Positions 43,291-52,984 of a stretch of DNA of 64,000 bases are shown here, in pieces; within the stretch, counting starts at the first letter, position 1; each line of letters opens with the position of its first letter. The notes under the pieces are model-generated. The model did not search any database. It was given only the letters and a program-made list of their open reading frames with translations, and was not told the DNA's origin. The stretch is from Micromonospora sp. NBC_01796 (GTDB taxonomy: Bacteria; Actinomycetota; Actinomycetes; Mycobacteriales; Micromonosporaceae), in the NCBI RefSeq assembly GCF_035917455.1, contig NZ_CP109078.1:6680001-6744000 (forward strand), given 5' to 3'. A program made the translations under genes and the position numbers.

Positions 43291-43332
43291 CCACCGCCAC
43301 CGGCCCCGGACTCGGGGCGTCGGTGGCGGTGG
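43291..43332 (-). terminator. GC-rich hairpin after the ABC exporter
   Basis: CCACCGCCACCG pairs with CGGTGGCGGTGG, and inside it GCCCCG pairs with CGGGGC around a GACT loop, with a two-base bulge on one side. It lies between the permease stop and the next minus-strand gene, so it probably ends the exporter transcript. There is no T-run, which is usual in high-GC actinomycetes. Confidence 0.6.
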
Positions 43333-43367
43333 ATGCTGGCGACCCAGGCGCCAGTAGCGGCCGACCC

Positions 43368-44231
43368 CTAGCGGCTCAGGCGCCGGTAGCGGCGGACCGC
43401 CAGCGGAGCGAAGACCGCGATGAGCAACAGCGGCCAGCAGACGGCCAGCAGCACCGGGTGCTGGGCGACGAACGAGTCCCCACCGAGGCCGGGGTTGCCG
43501 AACAGGTCGCGGGCCGCCGCGACGGTGGACGAGAGCGGGTTCCAGATCGAGATCGCGCCGAGCCAGTCCGGCATCAGCTCCGGTGCCACGAAGACGTTGG
43601 AGAGCGCGGTGAGCGGGAAGGCGAGCGGGAACACGATCACGGAGACCGTCTCCGGGTTGGGCACCACCAGCCCGAGGTAGATCCCCAGCCAGGTGAGCGC
43701 GACCCGGAGCAGCAGGATGAGCGCGACCGCGAGCAGCGCGTCGGCCCACCCGTTGCGCCACTGCCAACCCACCAGCAGGCCGCAGACGACCAGGGTGGAC
43801 ATCTCCAGCAGGGCGCGCAGCAGGTCCGCCACGCTCCGGCCGGTGAGCAGCGCGGACCGGCTCACCGGCATCGACCGGAACCGGTCGACCACACCCTTGT
43901 TGACGTCGGTGGCGATGCCGGTGGCGGTCGCGCCGAGGCCGTACAGCATGGTCATCACGAAGACGCCCGGCAGCAGGAACTCCCGGTACCCGCCACCGCC
44001 CGGCACCGCCATGCCGCTGCCGAAGACGTACCCGAAGACCAGCACGAACATGATCGGGAGGGAGAAGTAGAGGATGAGTTCCTCCGGTGCCCGGACCACG
44101 TGCGTCATGTAGCGCCCGGTCATGGCGCGGGCGTCGGAGACCGCCCAGCGCAGCCGGGTCGACGCGGTCGGTGCCGGCTCCGCGCCGGTCAGTACCGGTG
44201 CACCGGTACGGGTGTCCACCATCGTGTTCAT
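43368..44231 (-). CDS. ABC-2 type exporter permease, DrrB-like
   Basis: 287 residues with six hydrophobic segments in ABC-2 arrangement; the conserved FRSMPVSRSALLTGR loop and AISIWNPLSSTVAAARDLFGNP are typical of DrrB-type drug or lipid exporters. The ATG overlaps the stop of the ATPase gene (ATGA), so the two are translated together and form one transporter in the cytoplasmic membrane. The substrate is unknown. Confidence 0.9.
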   Translation of the reverse strand: MNTMVDTRTGAPVLTGAEPAPTASTRLRWAVSDARAMTGRYMTHVVRAPEELILYFSLPIMFVLVFGYVFGSGMAVPGGGGYREFLLPGVFVMTMLYGLGATATGIATDVNKGVVDRFRSMPVSRSALLTGRSVADLLRALLEMSTLVVCGLLVGWQWRNGWADALLAVALILLLRVALTWLGIYLGLVVPNPETVSVIVFPLAFPLTALSNVFVAPELMPDWLGAISIWNPLSSTVAAARDLFGNPGLGGDSFVAQHPVLLAVCWPLLLIAVFAPLAVRRYRRLSR

Positions 44232-45247
44232 CGCCGATCAGCCCCGTTTCCGCTGGTGGAAGCACTGGTCGCGGTGCCCGTGGAGCCACCGGTGGGTGGG
44301 CTCGTGGAACCGCCGGTGAGATGCAGGAACGCCTCGTCGAGGGTGGGTCGCCGCAGGCCGATGTCCTCGACCGAGACGCCCGCGTCGACCAGTGCCCGCA
44401 TCACCTCGGCGAGCGCGGCGACCCGATCGGTCACCGGGGCGCTGAGCCGCCGGGTCTCCGGGTCGCGGTCCGGGGTCGTGGCGCAGACCCGCCCGACGAT
44501 CCCGGCGGCGATGTCCAGCTCGGCCACGTCGTGCACGACCACCTCCACCCGGTCGCCGCCGATCTTCGACTTCAGCTCGTTCGGGGTGCCCTCGGCGACC
44601 ACCCGACCGGAGTCGACCACCGAGATCCGGTCGGCCAACTGGTCCGCCTCCTCCAGGTACTGGGTGGTCAGCAGCACTGTGGTCCCGTCCCGGACCAGGT
44701 CCCGTACGGCGTCCCAGAGGCGGTTGCGGCTGCGCGGGTCCAGGCCGGTGGTCGGCTCGTCGAGGAACAGCACCTCCGGGGTCCGGATCAGGCTGGCGGC
44801 GAGGTCGAGCCGGCGGCGCATCCCGCCGGAGTACTCACCCGCCGATCGGCCGGCCGCGTCGGCGAGCCCGAACTGCTCCAGCAACTCGTCAGCCCGGCGC
44901 CGGGCCTGGCGTGGGCCGAGGTGGTGCAGCCGGCCGAACAGGGTCAGGTTCTGCCGGCCGCTGAGGATCTCGTCGATGGCGGCGTACTGGCCGGTGAGTC
45001 CGATCCGGCCGCGTACCCGGGCGGCCTGGCGGGTGATGTCGAGTCCGGCCACCTCCGCCCGGCCGGCGTCGAAGCTGAGCAGGGTGGCGAGGATCCGTAC
45101 CGCCGTGGTCTTGCCGGCGCCGTTCGGCCCCAGCAGGCCGTACACCGTGCCGGCGGGCACGGCCAGGTCGAAGCCGTCGAGCGCCCAGTTGGGGCCGTAC
45201 CGTTTGCGCAGCCCCTCGGTCAGGACCGCTGGTCGTGTTGTTGTCAT
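44228..45247 (-). CDS. ABC exporter ATP-binding protein, DrrA-like
   Basis: 339 residues. Walker A GPNGAGKTT, the ABC signature YSGGMRRRLDLAASL, Walker B VLFLDEPTTGLD and the switch His replaced by LLTTQYLEEAD, as is common in DrrA proteins. The C-terminal region (RVEVVVHDV...RPTLDEAFLHLTG) is the DrrA-specific domain, followed by a Ser/Thr/Gly tail. It is the upstream partner of the permease and lies downstream of the SARP regulator on the same strand, with a 21-bp tandem repeat between them. Confidence 0.92.
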   Translation of the reverse strand: MTTTRPAVLTEGLRKRYGPNWALDGFDLAVPAGTVYGLLGPNGAGKTTAVRILATLLSFDAGRAEVAGLDITRQAARVRGRIGLTGQYAAIDEILSGRQNLTLFGRLHHLGPRQARRRADELLEQFGLADAAGRSAGEYSGGMRRRLDLAASLIRTPEVLFLDEPTTGLDPRSRNRLWDAVRDLVRDGTTVLLTTQYLEEADQLADRISVVDSGRVVAEGTPNELKSKIGGDRVEVVVHDVAELDIAAGIVGRVCATTPDRDPETRRLSAPVTDRVAALAEVMRALVDAGVSVEDIGLRRPTLDEAFLHLTGGSTSPPTGGSTGTATSASTSGNGADRR

Positions 45248-45276
45248 GACCCCGAGCCTGGAGCCCCGCGCTGACC

Positions 45277-45318
45277 GGTCACGCACCGGCGACTGACGGT
45301 CACGCACCGGTGACTGAC
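45277..45318 (-). promoter_or_regulatory. Two tandem 21-bp repeats, candidate SARP operator
   Basis: Units at 45277-45297 and 45298-45318 are identical except for one base. Read on the minus strand each is GTCAGTC-N4-GGTGCGTGACC with the mismatch at the first N. They lie 30-71 bases upstream of the exporter ATPase start and just after the regulator gene. SARP proteins are known to bind direct heptamer repeats at multiples of about 11 bp; a 21-bp period fits two turns. Confidence 0.5.
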
Positions 45319-45339
45319 GGGGCCCGCCGGGGCGGTGCG

Positions 45340-48300
45340 TCAGTGGCCGGCGAGGACCCGGAGCGCCTGGTCGCGGCCGAGTGCCGTGCCCCGGACGAAG
45401 GCCGGTTCGTACGCCGCGTCCCCGAGGACGGCTCTCGTACGGTCGGCGATCCGGGTGAGTTCGGCGGCTCCGGCGACCGTGACGTCGCGCAGCACCCGGT
45501 CGACCGCGCCGAGCAGCAGCGCGGCCCGGGTCGGGTCGGTCCCGCCCAGGTCGAGCCGGACCAGGCCCTCGACCGCCTCGCCCAGCGGCGGCAGGCTGTC
45601 GAGCACGAGCGTGCCGGTCAACGCCCGCGCGTAGAAGTCGCGTGCGACGCCGACACCGTCGGTCACCTCGGCTATCCGCCCGAGCATCACCAGCAGGTCC
45701 AGCCGGGTGCCGGCGGCGGCGAACCACCCCTGCGGACACTCCGTCAGCGCGGCCTCGCACAGCTCGCGGGCCTCGTCGAGGTCACCGCGTCGGCGGGCGA
45801 TCTCGCCGAGACCGAGCCGGGACGCGGCGGCGAGTTCGAGCGCTCCCGCCTGCCGGGCGAGCTGTCCGGCCCGGACGAAGTCGGCGTACGCACCATCCAG
45901 GTCGTCGGCCTGGATCCGTACGTTGCCTCGGGTACGCAGCAGATCCGAGATGTCCACGGTCGAACCGAGCTGTTCGGCCAGCGGCAGCGCCTCGGCCAGC
46001 GACGTCAGGGACGACGCGTGGTCGCCGCGCGCGGCGGTCAGTTCGGCCGTGGTGGCGAGCGCCAGCACGGTGCCCCACCGGTCACCGATCGCGCGCAGGC
46101 CCTCCAACCCTCGGGCCATTGCGGCCTCGGCCGGCTCGGCCTGCCCGGAGAACAGCCAGGTCAGGCCCAGACCGATCGAGGTCAGCGCGCGTGCCCACGG
46201 GTCCGAGCCGAGCAGCCCGCCCTCGTCGATCATCGCGAGCATCGCCTCGGTGCTGTCCGCCGGTGGCCCGGACGCCATCGCGGACAGGAAGAGCAGGAAG
46301 GGCTGACGGGGTGGCCGACCCAGGGCACGCAGCACCCACTCGGCCGCGTTCGACCCGGTCGGCGGCTGATGCCGGGTGAACCCGCCCAGCGCGGCGTTCA
46401 GCAGGCAGAGGGTGTGCTCCTCCTCGAGTCCTCGCGGTGGCTCGGTGCCGACCGTCCGGAGCACCTGTTCGGCCAGGACCGTGGCCTCGCCGCGCAGTCC
46501 GCGTACCCACCAGTAGAAGGACAGGGCCGCGACCAGCCGGAGCGCGGGGGCGGGGTCGGTGCCACCGGTGCTACGGCGCAGGGCGGCGTGCAGGTTGTCC
46601 CGTTCGGCGTCCAGCCGCCGGAGCCAGTCCAACTGCTCCGACCGGCGCAGGTGCGGGTCGGCGGTTTCCGCGAGGTCCAGGAAGTAGGCCGTGTGCGCCC
46701 GGTGCAGCAGGTCGACCTCACCGGCCTCGGCGAGCCGCTCGGCCCCGTACGCGCGCACGGTGTCCAGCATCCGGTAGCGCCCGTCGTGCGCCTCGACCAG
46801 GGACTTGTCGACCAGTTCCGCGAGGACCTCGACCACGTCGTGGCCGGGCATCCCGCAGACAACCTCGGCGGACTCCACGGTGGCGCCGCCGGTGAAGACG
46901 GTCAGCCGGCGGGCCAGCATCCGTTCGGTCGGGTCGAGCAGGTCCCAGCTCCACTCGACCGCCGCCCGCAGCGTCCGGTGGCGCGGCAGGGCGGTCCGGC
47001 TGCCCCGCGACAGCAGCCGGAACCGGTCGTCGAGCCGGGCCGCGATGTCCGCGACCGGCAGGGTCCGCAGCCGGGCGGCGGCCAGCTCGATCGCCAGCGG
47101 CAGCCCGTCGAGGGTACGGCAGATGCGCAGTACGGCGTCGAGGTCGGCGGCGCCGAGATCGAAGTCCGGTGCCACGTCGACGGCCCGTTCAGCGAAGAGT
47201 CGTACGGCCGGGTAGTCGCGGGCGTCGGCCGGTGTGGTCCGCTCCGGTGGCAGCGCGAGCCCGGTGACCGGGCACAGTGCCTCCCCGGTGAGTCGCAGTG
47301 GTTCCCGGCTGGTGGTGAGGATCCGCAACCGGGGGCAGGCGTGCAGCAGTCGGGCGGCGAGCCGGGCGGCCTCGGCGACGACATGTTCGCAGTTGTCCAG
47401 CACCAGCAGCACCGGGCGGTCGGTGAGCGCCGCCACCAGCCGTTCGGTGGTGACCTGCCGGTGCTCGGCCGGGGTCCGCAGTCCCGCGTCCCGCAGTCCG
47501 AGTGCGGTGAGTACGGCCTGGGCCATGTTGGTGCCGGGGCTCACCACGGCCAGTTCGACGAAGCAGACCTCACCCTCCTGCCGGCCGGCGGCCTCGATCG
47601 CCAGCCGGGTCTTGCCGGCGCCACCCGGACCGGTGAGCGTGACCAGTCGGGCCTCGCCGAGCAGCTTGCCGACCCGACGCAGTTCCTCGTCCCGGCCGAC
47701 GAAGCTGGTGAGCTGGCCGGGCAGCCCCGGCCGGGCGGTCGGTGCCGGTGTCGGCGGCTGATCCGCCCGGAGGACCGAGAGGTGTACGGCGACCAGGTCG
47801 GCCGAGGGGTCGGCACCGAGTTCGTCGGCGAGCGTACGGCGGGCGTCCTCGTACGCGGCCAGTGCCTCGGCGGGTCGGCCGGCGGCGTACAGCGCCCGCA
47901 TCAGCAGCCCGCGCAACCGTTCCCGCAGCGGGTACGCGGTGACCAGTTCGCGCAGTTCCCCGATCGGCGGCGCCCGGTCGGGGAGCCCGAGTTCGGCGTC
48001 GACCCGGTCCTCGACGGCATCGAGTCGCAGTTCGTCCAGGCGTGCCGCGTGCGCCCGACCGGCCGGGGTGTCGGCGATGTCCGCGAGCGGTTCGCCCCGC
48101 CAGAGGGCGAGTGCCTCCCGGAGCAGGGCGGCGGCCTCGGTCCGGTCGCCCGCGGTGAGTGCCCGGCGGCCGGCGGTGGCGAGCCGGTCGAACCGGTGCG
48201 CGTCGACCTGTTCGGGGTCGACCGCGAGCCGGTAGCCGGTCTGGTGGAACTCGACCAGCGGGTGCGCCGGGTCCGGGCCGGGCAGTGCCTGGCGCAACCG

Positions 48301-48504
48301 GGAGACCTGTGACTGGAGGGCGTTCGCGGCGCCGTGCGGCGGGTTCTCGCCGTAGAGACCGTCGATGAGCCTCGGTACGGGCACCACCCGGCCGGCGTCC
48401 ACCAGCAGGAGGGTGAGCAGGGCGCGCAGGCGGGTGCCGCCGACGGTGACCTCTTCCCCGTCGGTCCGCAGTACCCGGGTCGGGCCCAGGATGCCGTACC
48501 GCAT
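45340..48504 (-). CDS. AfsR/SARP-family transcriptional regulator with NB-ARC and TPR
   Basis: 1054 residues from MRYGILGPTRVL; an ATG nine bases earlier (48513) is also possible. Residues 1-95 are an OmpR-like winged helix (GGTRLRALLTLLLVDAG...NALQSQVSRLRQAL), 95-245 are the bacterial transcriptional activation domain, then an NB-ARC ATPase (P-loop GPGGAGKTRLA, LLVLDNCEHV, LRILTTSREPL, GLPLAIELAAARL), and the rest is TPR-like helices. Such proteins activate secondary-metabolite or stress genes in response to ligand or phosphorylation. The likely target is the ABC exporter directly downstream. The longer open frame to 49638 is spurious because it runs antisense through the methyltransferase gene. 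Confidence 0.9.
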   Translation of the reverse strand: MRYGILGPTRVLRTDGEEVTVGGTRLRALLTLLLVDAGRVVPVPRLIDGLYGENPPHGAANALQSQVSRLRQALPGPDPAHPLVEFHQTGYRLAVDPEQVDAHRFDRLATAGRRALTAGDRTEAAALLREALALWRGEPLADIADTPAGRAHAARLDELRLDAVEDRVDAELGLPDRAPPIGELRELVTAYPLRERLRGLLMRALYAAGRPAEALAAYEDARRTLADELGADPSADLVAVHLSVLRADQPPTPAPTARPGLPGQLTSFVGRDEELRRVGKLLGEARLVTLTGPGGAGKTRLAIEAAGRQEGEVCFVELAVVSPGTNMAQAVLTALGLRDAGLRTPAEHRQVTTERLVAALTDRPVLLVLDNCEHVVAEAARLAARLLHACPRLRILTTSREPLRLTGEALCPVTGLALPPERTTPADARDYPAVRLFAERAVDVAPDFDLGAADLDAVLRICRTLDGLPLAIELAAARLRTLPVADIAARLDDRFRLLSRGSRTALPRHRTLRAAVEWSWDLLDPTERMLARRLTVFTGGATVESAEVVCGMPGHDVVEVLAELVDKSLVEAHDGRYRMLDTVRAYGAERLAEAGEVDLLHRAHTAYFLDLAETADPHLRRSEQLDWLRRLDAERDNLHAALRRSTGGTDPAPALRLVAALSFYWWVRGLRGEATVLAEQVLRTVGTEPPRGLEEEHTLCLLNAALGGFTRHQPPTGSNAAEWVLRALGRPPRQPFLLFLSAMASGPPADSTEAMLAMIDEGGLLGSDPWARALTSIGLGLTWLFSGQAEPAEAAMARGLEGLRAIGDRWGTVLALATTAELTAARGDHASSLTSLAEALPLAEQLGSTVDISDLLRTRGNVRIQADDLDGAYADFVRAGQLARQAGALELAAASRLGLGEIARRRGDLDEARELCEAALTECPQGWFAAAGTRLDLLVMLGRIAEVTDGVGVARDFYARALTGTLVLDSLPPLGEAVEGLVRLDLGGTDPTRAALLLGAVDRVLRDVTVAGAAELTRIADRTRAVLGDAAYEPAFVRGTALGRDQALRVLAGH

Positions 48505-48662
48505 GGCACCCATTGTCGCCCACCGGGACGCGGCGGTTGCGCTGGCCGTGGTCGCGACGGCGCAGGTCAGGCTCGGCCGGTCGATCGGAGTTGCCGGCAA
48601 ACCTCCATCACGTCTACTTTGCAGCGATCTTCCGTCGGCCCCTGTGTGAGGAGTGCGGCCCC

Positions 48663-49481
48663 ATGACCGAGACCTCTGGTTCCACCGTCGAACCGCCCAA
48701 GATCGACCCGAGCGTCTCCCATTCGGCCCGGATCTGGAACTTCTGGCTGGGCGGCAAGGACAATTTCGCGGTGGACCGGCAGATCGGGGAACAGTTCCGG
48801 GATCTGTTCCCCGACATCGTGCCGATCGCCCGGGGGTCGCGGGAGTTCCTGTCCCGGGCGGTGACCTATCTGGCCGGCGAGGTGGGCATCCGGCAGTTTC
48901 TGGATGTCGGGACCGGGTTGCCGACGGTCGACAACACGCACGACGTTGCCCAGCGGGTGGCGCCGGAGTCGCGGATCGTCTACGTCGACAACGATCCGAT
49001 GGTCCTGTCGCACGCCCGTGCGCTGCTCGCCGGCACTCCCCAGGGGGTGACCGAGTACGTCGACGCCAGCCTGCACGACCCGGACCGGATCCTGGCCGCG
49101 GCGAGGCGCGCGACCCTGGACTTCGACCAGCCGGTGGGGCTGATCCTGATGAACATCCTGGGCCACGTCCCCGACCTCGACGAGGCCCGGTCGATCGTGC
49201 GCCGGCTGATGGCGGCGCTGCCCGCCGGCAGTCATCTCGTGGTCGCCGACGGCACCAACGTGGTCGACGGTGCGGCATTCGAGTCCGCCATTGCGGTGTG
49301 GAACGCGAGTGGTTCGTTGCCCTACCACCTGCGTACGCCGGCCGAGATCGGGACGTATTTCGACGGATTGGAGTTGGTCGAACCGGGCGTGGTGTCGTGC
49401 CCGCTGTGGCGGCCCGATCCGACCGATCCGACACCCCGGCGTCCGGTCGATGAGTTCGGTGCGGTGGGTCGCAAGCCGTAG
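48663..49481 (+). CDS. SAM-dependent methyltransferase of the Methyltransf_19 (DUF574) family
   Basis: 272 residues. The hallmark start is present (PSVSHSARIWNFWLGGKDNF), then the SAM-binding motif FLDVGTGLPT, the acidic residue after the second strand (IVYVDNDPMV) and LILMNILGHV. This family is greatly expanded in actinomycetes; substrates are mostly unknown. GAGGAG lies nine bases before the ATG. The gene is divergent from the SARP regulator across 158 bases. A 222-base gap (49482-49703) follows with no gene. Confidence 0.9.
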   Translation: MTETSGSTVEPPKIDPSVSHSARIWNFWLGGKDNFAVDRQIGEQFRDLFPDIVPIARGSREFLSRAVTYLAGEVGIRQFLDVGTGLPTVDNTHDVAQRVAPESRIVYVDNDPMVLSHARALLAGTPQGVTEYVDASLHDPDRILAAARRATLDFDQPVGLILMNILGHVPDLDEARSIVRRLMAALPAGSHLVVADGTNVVDGAAFESAIAVWNASGSLPYHLRTPAEIGTYFDGLELVEPGVVSCPLWRPDPTDPTPRRPVDEFGAVGRKP

Positions 49482-49703
49482 CCCGCCGGGCACGCCGGTG
49501 CAGGTGGGCGGCTGGTCGGGCCGGTGCGTACGCGATCTTGGGCAGATGCCGCTGAATCGGGGACAAGTATGTCAATATCTGACGTTCCTCGGCCGGTATT
49601 GACGAAGATCCGTAAGGGGCAAAGACTGGCGCCCGCACTTACGTGTGGCGCCGGGTCGAAGCCCGTACCCGGCCCGAACACGCTCGCTTCTGGAGGACCT
49701 CGG

Positions 49704-52145
49704 ATGAGGAGTTCCCACCTGGGCAGGGTCGGCCGGATGGCGGCCCTGCTCGCCCTGCCGGTCGCCCTCGCGCTCAGCGCCGGCCCGGTCGGCGCACAAC
49801 AGTCCCAGCCGGACGGGCAGGTCGTACCCGACCGACAGTCCAGCACCGAGCAGAACGGGGTCGCGCTGATGCGCGTCGTCGTGCCCGGCCAGGCGGACCT
49901 GGACCGGCTCAACGACCTCGGCGTCGACCTCGCCGAATACAAGAAGCCGGTCGACGACGGCCTCGAGGTGCACGCCGTACTCAGTCCGGAGGAGACCCAG
50001 CAGCTTCGTGAGCTGGGCTTCGACGTACGCGACGCGATCTCGGACCAGACCGACTTCGCGGAGAACAAGGCCGAGCGGCAGGCAGCCATCGCCGCGGCGG
50101 CGGTCGACGCGGACGAGATCGACAAGCTCACCCCGCTGCGCGCGGAGTGGTTCACCAGCATCGACGACCAGCGTTTCATCTCGGTCGAGGTGAAGTCGAG
50201 CGCGATCGACGCCCAGACGAGCCTCACCGTCACCTGGGACAAGGGCAAGGGGACCCCGGCCGGCTCCGGCGGTACGGCGACCATGTCCCGGTTCACCGAC
50301 GCCGGCCAGTACATGTACCACCGGTTCAACAGCCCGATCCCGGTCACCGACGCGCCGGCCACGGCGACCATCACCAGCAACCGGGGCGGCACCGTCACGG
50401 TGCCGGTGAAGAAGTGGCTGGGTGCGAAGGTCAAGGCGCCGAGCAAGCACTACCTCTCGGACTTCGTCGACCACTACATGGACCCGACCGAGATCACCAA
50501 CCGGATCACCACGCTGGGCCGGGAGTTCCCGAAGATCGCCGAGGTGATCGACCTGCCGAACCTGACCAACGGCTACCGCCGTGCGGCGCAGGCGCAGTTC
50601 GGCACCGATGCGGCGAGCACGCTCTACGTCAGCTCGAAGGCGTACGGCTCCGAGGGCGGCAACGGTCTGACCGTCGCACTGGTGAAGCCGGAGGCTGCCT
50701 CGGCGCCGCTCGGTGTCGTGGTGACCGGCCGCAACGTCGTGGTCAACCTGGCCACCGACGGCTCGGCCGCGGTCAGCAGCACCGCCAAGCAGGTGGTCGA
50801 CGCGCTGAACGCCGACACCGGGGTGTCCGCCCTGCTCACCGCCGCGACCTACCGGGGCAACGCCGGGGCCGGGCTGGTCTCGGCCGCGCCGGCCGCGACG
50901 CTCACCGACGGACTCAAGGCGCCGGCGTACGTCTCGCGTGACCCGTTCCAGATGAAGGCGCTGCGGATCGGCAAGAAGCGGGACGGCTCGAAGGTGGGTG
51001 TCTTCCTCTACTGCCAGGAGCACGCCCGCGAGTGGGTCACCCCGATCACCTGTGTGGAGACCGCCGAGCGGCTGCTGCGCAACTACGCCACCAACGAGCA
51101 GACCCGCAAGCTGGTCGACGGCCTGGACATCTTCATCCTGCCGGTGGCCAACCCGGACGGCGCGCACTACAGCTTCTACGATTTCAACTCGCAGCGCCGG
51201 AACATGACCAACCACTGTACGGAGACCAACTCCGACCCGGGCCGGCGCAACTCCTGGGGCGTGGACCTGAACCGGAACTTCTCCGTCGGTTCGGTGTTCG
51301 ACGGCTACTCGGGTGCCTCGACCACCTGCACCGGCGACACGTTCGCCGGACCGGCCGAGCTGTCCGAGCCGGAGGCGCGCAACGAGGTCTGGCTGACCAA
51401 CCAGTTCCCGAACATCAAGTTCGCCATGAACACCCACTCGTACGGTGGGTACTTCATGTGGCCGCCGGGGGCGTACAAGACCGCCGGGCGGGAGCTGCTG
51501 CCGTCGCCGGACTTCGGCACCGAGAACTACTTCTGGGACGCCTCCACGCACGTGCTCAAGGCGGTCCAGTCCTACCGGGGCACGGCGGTGTGGCCGGGTC
51601 GTACCGGCCCGGTGCCGGACGTGCTGTACTCGGCGGCCGGTAACAGCGCCGACGAGCACTGGTTCAACCGGGGCATCATCGGCTGGGACTTCGAGGTCGG
51701 GTCCGACATGTACGACCCGGCGACCGGCCGGTTCAACGCGGTCGGTTTCCAGCCGCCGTTCGCCGAGGGGCACGAGGAGGCGATGGAGTTCGCCGCCGGG
51801 CAGATCGCCATCCTCGAGGTCGCCCAGGCGTACGCCGCGGACAAGACCGACCCGGTCTCGACGCTGACCGTACGGGACAAGGGCGTCGGCTCGAAGGTGT
51901 TCAGCTTCAAGATCGACGAGCCGGCGAACATCTACTACACCCTGGACGGCAGCCGGCCGACCCTGAACTCGACCCGGCTCACCTCGGCCGGGATGCGTGA
52001 GGGCGCGCAGGAGATCACCATCAACGCGAAGACCACGGTGAACTGGTTCGCCGTCGACATCGCGGGCAACATCGAGAACAACTACCAGCCCACCGGCACC
52101 CGCAACAACTACAAGACCCAGACGCTCTACGTACCCAAGCAGTAG
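49704..52145 (+). CDS. Secreted M14 zinc carboxypeptidase
   Basis: 813 residues. The ATG at 49704 has TGGAGGA six bases upstream and opens a signal peptide (MRSSHLGRVGRMAALLALPV...VGA). The N-terminal 300 residues form a propeptide-like and beta-rich region. The M14 domain carries the zinc ligands H440-x-x-E443 (QEHAREW) and H578 (NTHSYGG), the substrate-binding GVDLNRNF, and the catalytic E664 (WDFEVG), so it appears active. The C-terminal segment with IYYTLDGSRPTLNST resembles the chitobiase/beta-hexosaminidase C-terminal domain. It cleaves C-terminal residues from peptides outside the cell. Confidence 0.92.
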   Translation: MRSSHLGRVGRMAALLALPVALALSAGPVGAQQSQPDGQVVPDRQSSTEQNGVALMRVVVPGQADLDRLNDLGVDLAEYKKPVDDGLEVHAVLSPEETQQLRELGFDVRDAISDQTDFAENKAERQAAIAAAAVDADEIDKLTPLRAEWFTSIDDQRFISVEVKSSAIDAQTSLTVTWDKGKGTPAGSGGTATMSRFTDAGQYMYHRFNSPIPVTDAPATATITSNRGGTVTVPVKKWLGAKVKAPSKHYLSDFVDHYMDPTEITNRITTLGREFPKIAEVIDLPNLTNGYRRAAQAQFGTDAASTLYVSSKAYGSEGGNGLTVALVKPEAASAPLGVVVTGRNVVVNLATDGSAAVSSTAKQVVDALNADTGVSALLTAATYRGNAGAGLVSAAPAATLTDGLKAPAYVSRDPFQMKALRIGKKRDGSKVGVFLYCQEHAREWVTPITCVETAERLLRNYATNEQTRKLVDGLDIFILPVANPDGAHYSFYDFNSQRRNMTNHCTETNSDPGRRNSWGVDLNRNFSVGSVFDGYSGASTTCTGDTFAGPAELSEPEARNEVWLTNQFPNIKFAMNTHSYGGYFMWPPGAYKTAGRELLPSPDFGTENYFWDASTHVLKAVQSYRGTAVWPGRTGPVPDVLYSAAGNSADEHWFNRGIIGWDFEVGSDMYDPATGRFNAVGFQPPFAEGHEEAMEFAAGQIAILEVAQAYAADKTDPVSTLTVRDKGVGSKVFSFKIDEPANIYYTLDGSRPTLNSTRLTSAGMREGAQEITINAKTTVNWFAVDIAGNIENNYQPTGTRNNYKTQTLYVPKQ

Positions 52146-52165
52146 CCCCACCGGGGATGTACGCG

Positions 52166-52195
52166 GTGGCCGCCGACCCTCGGGTCGGCGGCCAC
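52166..52195. terminator. Hairpin terminator between convergent genes
   Basis: GTGGCCGCCGACC and GGTCGGCGGCCAC form a perfect 13-bp stem with a CTCG loop, 20 bases after the carboxypeptidase stop and 26 bases before the 3' end of the HD-domain gene. Its position suits termination from both sides. Confidence 0.8.
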
Positions 52196-52220
52196 GTCGC
52201 GTTCGGGGCGGAACCGGGCG

Positions 52221-52955
52221 TCAGGCGCTGGGTGCCGGTTGGTCGAGGATCGCGCTGAAGCGTTCCTCGGCCAGGTCGAGCTGTTGGAAGATGTGCTGCT
52301 TCACCCGGTGCGACAGTGGCGTGTCCGGGCGGCCGATCAGCTCCCGGAACACCGGCACCAGCGGCCGGTACTTGGTGGCGGACGAGGTCACCTTCGGTCC
52401 CACCGTGTGGATCACGCCGACGCCGTTGTCGGTGAAGTCCGACACCTTGATCACCCGTGCCCAGGGCTCCCGGTCGAGGCTGGCCGCGACGTGCTCGCGG
52501 TACTGGACGTACCGGTCCCGGTCGGGGGTGAACGTCGGGTTGGTGACGGCGGCGACCAGGCAGGCGACCCGGTCACCGAACCGCCGGGCCAACTCGGCCA
52601 GGGCGGCCGGAGTCGGGTCGGCGGCCCCGTCGGCCGAGCCGCCGGCCAGTTCCGCCGGGTGGTCCTCGACCGAGTCGTGCAGCATCCCGGAGACGACCAC
52701 GTCCACGTCGTCCACGTCGTAGTGGTGCAGCAGCCGGATGCTCACCCGCAGCAGGTGGTTCAGGTACGGCTCGCGAACCCGTCGGTCGTCCCGGTGCAGT
52801 TCGCTGGCGAGGTCGAGGGCGGCGGTCAGCCGATCCCGGTCGGCCGGGTCGAACCGTTGGATCTCCAGCCGGAACCTCTCCCGGAGTCCGGCCTCACCGT
52901 GGATCTCGGTGATCGCGTGCATCGGCATGCTGGCGAGGTACGCGGGAAACTCCAT
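52221..52955 (-). CDS. HD-domain phosphohydrolase-like protein
   Basis: 244 residues from the ATG at 52955, which is 29 bases after the trpF stop on the same strand. The HD-type metal motif is visible: HRDDRRVREPYLNHLLRVS and SGMLHDSVEDHP (HD...ED), the pattern of the RelA/SpoT-like HD hydrolase branch, followed by VIKVSDFTDN. There is no synthetase or regulatory domain. It could hydrolyse (p)ppGpp or another nucleotide; the substrate is not certain. Confidence 0.82.
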   Translation of the reverse strand: MEFPAYLASMPMHAITEIHGEAGLRERFRLEIQRFDPADRDRLTAALDLASELHRDDRRVREPYLNHLLRVSIRLLHHYDVDDVDVVVSGMLHDSVEDHPAELAGGSADGAADPTPAALAELARRFGDRVACLVAAVTNPTFTPDRDRYVQYREHVAASLDREPWARVIKVSDFTDNGVGVIHTVGPKVTSSATKYRPLVPVFRELIGRPDTPLSHRVKQHIFQQLDLAEERFSAILDQPAPSA

Positions 52956-52984
52956 GCCGCTACTTATATCGGATCCCAGCAAGA

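Noticed and set aside
49599-49627. TTGACG-N17-AAGACT as a promoter for the carboxypeptidase
   Set aside because: The -35 is good, but the -10 matches the consensus at only three positions and lacks the first T usual in actinomycetes.
48505-49638. N-terminal extension of the SARP regulator
   Set aside because: It runs antisense through the methyltransferase gene; the winged-helix domain begins properly at MRYGILGP.
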